Source: Collinsella sp.
GTDB taxonomy: Bacteria > Actinomycetota > Coriobacteriia > Coriobacteriales > Coriobacteriaceae
Assembly: GCA_019414445.1 (NCBI GenBank)
Contig: DXMA01000014.1
Coordinates: 1 to 64,000, forward strand
DNA: 64,000 nt
Direction of reading: 5' to 3'
The first letter of the stretch is position 1, and each line of letters opens with the position of its first letter. Both the position numbers and the translations under genes were made by a program. The notes beneath the pieces were generated by a model, which saw only the letters and a program-made list of their open reading frames with translations, did no database searches and was not told the DNA's origin. Below, in pieces: positions 58,350 through 64,000 of the stretch.

Positions 58350-61349
58350 ATGAGCGACATCATGAGGCCGATCCCGTTTTCGCAGCTGATGAACTGGATC
58401 ATCGAGGAGCACAAGACTCAGGACGCCATCTTTGGCGTGCGTAAGATGGTCACGACCAATCAGGAGGGTGCGCTTCCCATTTTTGACGAGCGCATCGAGA
58501 CTCCGTTTGGCCCGGCCGCCGGCCCCAATACGCAGCTTGCCCAGAACATCGTGGCATCCTACGTGGCCGGTTCCCGCTTCTTTGAGCTCAAGACCGTCCA
58601 GGTTATGGACGGCGAGGAGCTCTCCAAGTGTGTGAACAAGCCCTGCATTGTGGCGCAGGACGAGTGCTACAACTGCGAGTGGTCGACCGAGCTCGAGGTT
58701 CCGCAGGCCTTTGCCGAGTACGTGAAGGCATGGTTTGCCTGCCACCTGATCGCTCGCGAGTACGGCCTGGGCAGCCCGGACGGCTTTGTCTTTAACATGT
58801 CCGTGGGCTATGACCTCGAGGGCATCAAGAACCCCAAGGTCGACGCCTACATCGAGGGCATGAAGGACGCCAGCGGCTCCGACGTCTGGAATGAGTGCCG
58901 CGCATGGGCGCTTGCCAACCTGGACAAGTTTGAGCATGTCGACGCCGCGTTTGTCGAATCCATCCCGGCACGCGTCTCCAACTCCATCACCGAGTCTACC
59001 CTGCACGGCTGCCCGCCCGCCGAGATCGAGCGCATCGCGACCTATCTGATCACCGAGAAGGGCCTCAACACCTACATCAAGTGCAACCCCACGCTGCTGG
59101 GCTATGAGTTTGCCCGCCAGCGTCTGAACGAGCTGGGCTTTGACTACATCGTCTTCGACGATACGCACTTCCGCGAGGACCTGCAATGGGCCGACGCCGT
59201 GCCCATGTTCGAGCGCCTGATTGCCCTGTGTGCCGAGCGCGGCCTGGAGTTTGGCGTCAAGCTGACCAACACGTTCCCCGTCGACGTGACGAGGAACGAG
59301 CTGCCCTCCACCGAGATGTACATGTCCGGCCGTTCGCTGTTCTCGCTGACCATCGAGGCTGCTCGCCGCATTACCGAGCAGTTCGATGGCAAGCTGCGCA
59401 TCAGCTACTCCGGCGGCGCCACGGTCTACAACATCCGCGCCCTGTATGACGCCGGCATTTGGCCCGTCACCCTGGCGACCGACGTGCTCAAGCCCGGCGG
59501 TTACGAGCGCTTTAGCCAGATGGCCGGCGAGTTTGCCGACCTGGACGGCAAACCGTTCGCGGGCGTCTCTCTCGACGCCGTGACCGCGATCCAGACTGAT
59601 TCGCTCACCAACCCGCTCTACAAGAAGCCGCTGCGCCCGCTGCCCGATCGCAAGGTCGCCGGCAAGAGCCCGCTTTCCGACTGCTTTACCACGCCGTGCC
59701 GCACGAGCTGCCCCATCCAGCAGGATATCCCCGCCTATCTGGCGGCTGTTGACGAGGGCCGCTTCGAGGACGCACTCAACATCATCATCGAGCGCAACGC
59801 CCTGCCGTTCATTACCGGCACCATCTGCCCGCATCCCTGCGGTCGTGCCTGCGAGCGTGCGTTTTACGAGCCCGAGGGCGCCCAGATCCGCGCCAGCAAG
59901 CTCAAGGCCGCCCGCGAGGCCATAACCGCCGTGCTGCCCAAGCTGCGCGCCCAGGCCATCGCCAACGACGGTGAGCGCAACGTTGCCGTTATCGGCGGCG
60001 GCCCGGCCGGCCTGGCGACGGCGTTCTTCCTGACGCGCGCCGGCGTGCCCGTCACTATCTTTGAGGCCCGCGATTCACTCGGCGGCGTGGTCCGCCACGT
60101 GATTCCTGAGTTCCGCATTGCGAGCGATGATATCTCCCACGATGCCGAGCTCTGCCTGGCCTTTGGCGCCAAGGTGCAGCTCAATGCTCGCGTGGATTCT
60201 ATTGACGAGCTCAAGGCCCAGGGCTTTACCGACGTGGTCGTGGCCACCGGTGCCTGGATGCCCGGCTCTGCGGGTCTGGGCGAGGGTGCCGAGCTCGACG
60301 TGCTGGAGTTCCTCGAGGCCGCCAAGAAGGGCGAGAAACTCGAGTTGGGCGAGGATGTCGTGGTCATTGGCGCCGGCAACACCGCCATGGACGCGGCCCG
60401 CGTGGCCAAGCGCCTGGCCGGCGTGAAGAACGTGCGCCTGGTGTATCGCCGTACCAAGAAGCAGATGCCCGCCGACGAGGAGGAGCTCGATCTTGCTCTT
60501 GCCGACGGCGTTGAGTTCTGCGAGCTGCTGGCGCCCAAGGCACTCAACGGCGCCGTGCTGACCTGCGATGTTATGGAGCTCGGTGAGCCGGATGCAAGCG
60601 GCCGTCGCAGCCCCGTCGCCACGGGCGAGACCGTCGAGCTTTCCGCCACCACGGTGATCTGCGCCGTGGGCGAGGGCATCGATGCCAGCCTGTACGATGC
60701 CGCGGGCGTCGAACACGACCGTCGCGGTCGCCTTGCCGCCACCTCCACCGGCGTCGAGGGCGTCTGGGCTGCAGGCGATTGCCGTCGCGGTCCGGCCACC
60801 GTGGTCGAGGCTATCGCCGACGCCGCCGAGGTTGCCCGTGCCATTGCCGGTGTGGACTATAACAAGTACGCCGACTGCAACGAGCAGGCCGGTCGCGAGG
60901 ACACCTGCTACGAGCGCAAGGGATCGCTGTGCCGCGACAAGCGCAACTGCACCAAAACCCGCTGCCTGGGCTGCGGCTCGGTGTGCGAGGTCTGCTGCGA
61001 TGTGTGCCCCAACCGCGCCAACGTTGCCATTAAGGTGCCGGGTCTCGCCAAGCATCAGGTCGTCCACGTCGACGGCATGTGCAACGAGTGCGGCAACTGC
61101 GCTGTGTTCTGCCCCTACCAGGAGGGCCGTCCCTACAAGGACAAGCTCACCCTGTTCTGGAGCGAGCAGGACATGGAGAACTCCGAGAACGAGGGCTTCC
61201 TGGCTGTGGACGAGGACCACTTTAAGGTCCGCGTCGCCGGCACGGTCCGCACCGTCTCGGTCGATGCCGTCAACACCGGCCTTCCCGAGGCCGTCCGCCT
61301 GACCATCAGGGCTGTGCGCGACAACTATCCGTATCTCCTTAAGAAATAG
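58350..61349 (+). CDS. ygfK: YgfK-type selenate-reductase-like subunit (Fe-S flavoprotein)
   Basis: Electron-transfer subunit of the purine locus, 999 aa. N-terminal barrel (about 1-430; IPFSQLMNWIIEE, GLNTYIKCNPTLLG, KLRISYSGGATVYNI) resembles dihydroorotate/dihydropyrimidine dehydrogenases. Next is a GltD-like Fe-S region (CPIQQDIPAYL, CPHPCGRACERAF), FAD motif GGGPAGLATAFFL (about 549) and NAD(P) motif GAGNTAMDAARV (about 673). The C-terminus has cysteine clusters CLGCGSVCEVCCDVCP (about 870) and CNECGNCAVFC. AGAGAGGAG precedes the ATG at 58350. It probably moves electrons between NAD(P)H and the xdhD/ferredoxin pair. Confidence 0.93.
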   Translation: MSDIMRPIPFSQLMNWIIEEHKTQDAIFGVRKMVTTNQEGALPIFDERIETPFGPAAGPNTQLAQNIVASYVAGSRFFELKTVQVMDGEELSKCVNKPCIVAQDECYNCEWSTELEVPQAFAEYVKAWFACHLIAREYGLGSPDGFVFNMSVGYDLEGIKNPKVDAYIEGMKDASGSDVWNECRAWALANLDKFEHVDAAFVESIPARVSNSITESTLHGCPPAEIERIATYLITEKGLNTYIKCNPTLLGYEFARQRLNELGFDYIVFDDTHFREDLQWADAVPMFERLIALCAERGLEFGVKLTNTFPVDVTRNELPSTEMYMSGRSLFSLTIEAARRITEQFDGKLRISYSGGATVYNIRALYDAGIWPVTLATDVLKPGGYERFSQMAGEFADLDGKPFAGVSLDAVTAIQTDSLTNPLYKKPLRPLPDRKVAGKSPLSDCFTTPCRTSCPIQQDIPAYLAAVDEGRFEDALNIIIERNALPFITGTICPHPCGRACERAFYEPEGAQIRASKLKAAREAITAVLPKLRAQAIANDGERNVAVIGGGPAGLATAFFLTRAGVPVTIFEARDSLGGVVRHVIPEFRIASDDISHDAELCLAFGAKVQLNARVDSIDELKAQGFTDVVVATGAWMPGSAGLGEGAELDVLEFLEAAKKGEKLELGEDVVVIGAGNTAMDAARVAKRLAGVKNVRLVYRRTKKQMPADEEELDLALADGVEFCELLAPKALNGAVLTCDVMELGEPDASGRRSPVATGETVELSATTVICAVGEGIDASLYDAAGVEHDRRGRLAATSTGVEGVWAAGDCRRGPATVVEAIADAAEVARAIAGVDYNKYADCNEQAGREDTCYERKGSLCRDKRNCTKTRCLGCGSVCEVCCDVCPNRANVAIKVPGLAKHQVVHVDGMCNECGNCAVFCPYQEGRPYKDKLTLFWSEQDMENSENEGFLAVDEDHFKVRVAGTVRTVSVDAVNTGLPEAVRLTIRAVRDNYPYLLKK

Positions 61350-61360
61350 GCGAGTCTCTT

Positions 61361-61840
61361 ATGGCCAAATCCATTCAACATAACGTGGCCTACGTTGCCT
61401 GCGGAAGCGGTTGCGCCTCCGCAGGCGGCGACGCCCGCTGCAGCGAAGGCTGCATTGGCTGTGGCGCCTGCGTCACGGCCTGCCCCCACGGTGCCATTGC
61501 GCTGGTCGATGGCATCGCCCGCGTGGATCGCTCAAAGTGCACGGGCTGTGGCCTGTGCGGCATGGCGTGCCCGCAGCGCGTGATTGCCTTCGTTCCCGGC
61601 TACCAGAATATCCTGGTGCGCTGCAACAACACCGATAAGGGCGCCATCGCCCGTAAGATTTGCGATACGAGCTGCATCGGTTGCGGCATGTGCGCCAAAA
61701 AGTGCCCTGCCGGCGCTATCCGCATCGAGGACAACTGCGCCCATATCGACGGTGCGGATTGCCTGTCGTGCGGCATGTGCGCCGTCGTCTGCCCGCATGG
61801 CGCCATCCACGACCGCACCGGCATCGCCGCCGGCGTGTAG
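61361..61840 (+). CDS. Ferredoxin-like protein with four 4Fe-4S motifs
   Basis: 159 aa. Four CxxCxxCxxxC-type motifs: CIGCGACVTACP, CTGCGLCGMACP, CIGCGMCAKKCP and CLSCGMCAVVCP, in two pairs separated by a RnfB-like segment (AFVPGYQNILVRCNNTDKG). No signal or membrane segment. Lying between ygfK and xdhD, it is presumably the electron carrier that links them. The ribosome site is weak (AGGCGAG), and it starts 11 nt after ygfK, so coupling is likely. Confidence 0.9.
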   Translation: MAKSIQHNVAYVACGSGCASAGGDARCSEGCIGCGACVTACPHGAIALVDGIARVDRSKCTGCGLCGMACPQRVIAFVPGYQNILVRCNNTDKGAIARKICDTSCIGCGMCAKKCPAGAIRIEDNCAHIDGADCLSCGMCAVVCPHGAIHDRTGIAAGV

Positions 61841-61852
61841 AAGGGAATCACC

Positions 61853-64000
61853 ATGGCACAGGAATTCACTTTTACCGTTAACGGCGTCGAGCGCACGACG
61901 ACGCAGAACAAGCCGCTGCTGCGCTACCTGCGCGACGACCTGCACATCCATTCCGCCAAGGACGGCTGCTCCGAGGGCGCCTGCGGTACCTGCACCATCC
62001 ATGTGGACGGTGCGGCCGTCAAGGCGTGCGTGCTGACCACCGCTCTTGCCGCCGGCCGCAACATCGTGACCGTCGAGGGCCTGCCCGAGGACGTGCGCGA
62101 GGCCTTTGTGTACGCCTTTGGCGCCGTGGGCGCCGTGCAGTGCGGTTTTTGTATCCCAGGCATGGTCATGGCGGGTGCGGCGCTCATCGCCGAGGACCCC
62201 GAGCCCACCGAGGAACAGATCAAGTACGCCATTCGCGGCAATGTCTGCCGTTGCACCGGCTACAAAAAGATTATCGAGGGCATCTTGCTGGCCGCTGCGG
62301 TGCTCCGCGGCGAAAAGCAGATCGACGAGGACCTGGAGCGTGGCGATGACTACGGCGTGGGCAAGCGCGCCTTCCGTATTGACGTGCGCAAGAAGGTGCT
62401 CGGCGAGGGCAAGTATCCCGACGACATCGACGAGCTCGATCAGCCGGGCCTGACCTATGCCAGCGCCGTGCGCTCCAAGTATCCGCGCGCCCGCGTGCTC
62501 TCCATCGACACCTCCAAGGCCGAGGCCCTGCCCGGTGTGGTGGGCATCCTGCGCGCCGAGGACGTGCCGGTCAACCAGGTCGGCCACCTTATCCAGGACT
62601 GGGACGTCATGATCGCTCAGGGCGATATCACCCGCTGCGTGGGCGATGCCATCGTGCTGGTGGTCGCCGAGGACGAGGCGACGCTCGAGAAGGCCAAGAA
62701 GCTCGTAAAGATTGACTACGAGCCGCTGGAGCCCGTGCGCAACATTGTTGAGGCCAGGGCCGCCGACGCCCCGCGCCTGCACGACAGCTTCTTTGCCTTT
62801 GGCAACACAGTGGAGCTCAAGGACAACGTGTGCCAGAGCCGTCATGTGACGCGCGGCGACGCCGCCAAGGCGCTGGCCGAAAGCGCGTTCACCGTGACGC
62901 AGCGCTTTACCACGCCCTTTACCGAGCATGCCTTCTTGGAGCCCGAGTGCGCCGTTGCCTTCCCGTACAAGAACGGCGTCAAGGTGCAGTCGACCGACCA
63001 GGGCGCCTACGATACGCGTAAAGAGTGCGCCCACATGTTTGGCTGGGATAGCGAGCCCGAGCGTGTGGTTGTAGAGACTATGCTCGTGGGTGGCGGCTTT
63101 GGCGGCAAGGAGGACGTGTCCATCCAGCACCTGGCCGCGCTCGCCGCCCATAAGTTCCAGCGTCCTGTGAAGTGCAAGCTCACGCGTGCCGAGTCACTCG
63201 CTTTCCATCCCAAGCGTCATGCCATGGACGGCACCTTTACACTGGGCTGCGACGCCGAGGGCAACTTTACCGGCCTGGATTGCGAGATCAACTTTGATAC
63301 CGGCGCCTACGCGTCGCTGTGCGGCCCGGTGCTCGAGCGCGCTTGCACGCATGCTGTCGGCCCCTACAAGTACCAGAACACCGACATTCGCGGTTATGGC
63401 TACTACACCAACAACCCGCCCGCCGGCGCGTACCGTGGCTTTGGCGTCTGCCAGTCCGAGTTTGCGCTCGAGAGCCTAATCGACCTGCTGGCCGAGAAGG
63501 TCGGCCTGGATCCGTGGGAGATTCGCTACCGCAACGCCATCGAGCCGGGCGAGGTTTTGCCCAACGGTCAGATTGCCGACTGCTCCACGGCGCTGAAGGA
63601 GACACTGCTCGAGGTCAAGGATGCCTACTATGCGCATCCCGGACACGCCGGCATTGCCTGCGCCATGAAGAACGCCGGCGTGGGCGTGGGCCTGCCCGAT
63701 GCCGGCCGCTGCAAGATTCGCATCGAGAACGGCGCGGCCGTGGTCTATGCCGCCACGTCCGACATTGGCCAGGGCTGTAACACCGTCTTTTTGCAAGACG
63801 TTGCCGAGGCATGCGGCCTGCCGCTTCGCTGCATCGCCAACGGCGAGTGCTCCACCGAGAACGCTCCCGACTCCGGCACCACGTCTGGCTCGCGTCAGAC
63901 GGTCGTGACCGGCGAGGCCGTGCGCGGTGCCGCCTTCCTGCTGCGCGATGCCATGCTTGATATCGAGGCCGGCAAGTCTGCGCCCGCCGCTCCCGTGAGT
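61853..64000 (+). CDS. xdhD: XdhD-type molybdenum hydroxylase, partial at window end
   Basis: Fused iron-sulfur and molybdopterin subunit; 716 aa seen, no stop before the window ends. Plant-type 2Fe-2S ligands are Cys39, Cys44, Cys47 and Cys59; the second 2Fe-2S site has Cys97, Cys100, Cys132 and Cys134 (VCRCTGY). The Mo-cofactor domain follows (GGGFGGKED, AGAYRGFG, SDIGQGCN). There is no FAD domain, so reducing power goes to the ferredoxin and YgfK. The active-site Glu lies beyond the window. Homologues oxidise xanthine or related purines and some carry a labile selenium; no in-frame TGA is present. Confidence 0.92.
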   Translation, partial: MAQEFTFTVNGVERTTTQNKPLLRYLRDDLHIHSAKDGCSEGACGTCTIHVDGAAVKACVLTTALAAGRNIVTVEGLPEDVREAFVYAFGAVGAVQCGFCIPGMVMAGAALIAEDPEPTEEQIKYAIRGNVCRCTGYKKIIEGILLAAAVLRGEKQIDEDLERGDDYGVGKRAFRIDVRKKVLGEGKYPDDIDELDQPGLTYASAVRSKYPRARVLSIDTSKAEALPGVVGILRAEDVPVNQVGHLIQDWDVMIAQGDITRCVGDAIVLVVAEDEATLEKAKKLVKIDYEPLEPVRNIVEARAADAPRLHDSFFAFGNTVELKDNVCQSRHVTRGDAAKALAESAFTVTQRFTTPFTEHAFLEPECAVAFPYKNGVKVQSTDQGAYDTRKECAHMFGWDSEPERVVVETMLVGGGFGGKEDVSIQHLAALAAHKFQRPVKCKLTRAESLAFHPKRHAMDGTFTLGCDAEGNFTGLDCEINFDTGAYASLCGPVLERACTHAVGPYKYQNTDIRGYGYYTNNPPAGAYRGFGVCQSEFALESLIDLLAEKVGLDPWEIRYRNAIEPGEVLPNGQIADCSTALKETLLEVKDAYYAHPGHAGIACAMKNAGVGVGLPDAGRCKIRIENGAAVVYAATSDIGQGCNTVFLQDVAEACGLPLRCIANGECSTENAPDSGTTSGSRQTVVTGEAVRGAAFLLRDAMLDIEAGKSAPAAPVS

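Overview
The window looks like chromosome from a high-GC anaerobic actinomycete of the Coriobacteriia, most probably a gut Collinsella. This assignment is an inference from gene content, codon style (C/G-ending codons, frequent GTG and TTG starts), the anaerobic purine-breakdown genes, and a str/S10 ribosomal layout that differs from mainstream Actinobacteria. No rRNA, tRNA, CRISPR array, prophage or intact insertion sequence was seen.

Layout. 1-12.6 kb holds assorted metabolism: a WYL regulator, AsnRS, a PTS IIA-Glc protein, an esterase-like hydrolase, a FeoA-FeoB fusion, an MFS exporter, a GH13 glycosidase, a DNA-deoxyinosine glycosylase-like protein and an aminotransferase. 12.6-23.6 kb is rplJ-rplL (with an L10 leader), galU and rpoB-rpoC. 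24.2-27.8 kb is rpsL-rpsG-fusA-rpsJ. 27.8-38 kb is birA divergent from a complete type II fatty-acid synthesis operon with acetyl-CoA carboxylase (fabH-acpP-fabK-fabD-fabG-fabF-accB-fabZ-accC-accDA). After a PTS IIC, a CDF transporter and a histidine phosphatase, 41.6-47.5 kb is rplC-rplD-rplW-rplB-rpsS-rplV-rpsC-rplP-rpmC-rpsQ-rplN-rplX. The S10 operon is therefore split: rpsJ lies about 14 kb from rplC, and the run stops after rplX. 48-54 kb holds an oxidoreductase-DeoR pair, a pseudouridine synthase, a U32 peptidase and RidA. 54.2-64 kb is a purine-catabolism locus: a YheO-type regulator divergent from an NCS2 permease, SsnA, YgfK, a four-cluster ferredoxin and an XdhD-type molybdenum hydroxylase that runs off the window.

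How the genes work together. The permease would import xanthine or urate. XdhD, the ferredoxin and YgfK look like a redox module acting on the purine, SsnA is an aminohydrolase of the same pathway, and RidA next door could quench reactive enamines. BirA would charge the AccB made by the divergent operon.

The least explained feature is intergenic. Many gaps contain palindromes with a conserved centre and arms that differ from copy to copy but are perfectly self-complementary within each copy. There are two families: one centred on a GAAGGCCAC/GTGGCCTTC hairpin, the other on a GGGGAC(A/G)G core. Three protein-level oddities also stand out: a rewritten fork-loop-2 region in RpoB, an alpha-CTD-like domain at the end of RpoC, and Arg instead of Lys at the streptomycin-associated position of S12. 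All family calls come from reading motifs; no search was run.
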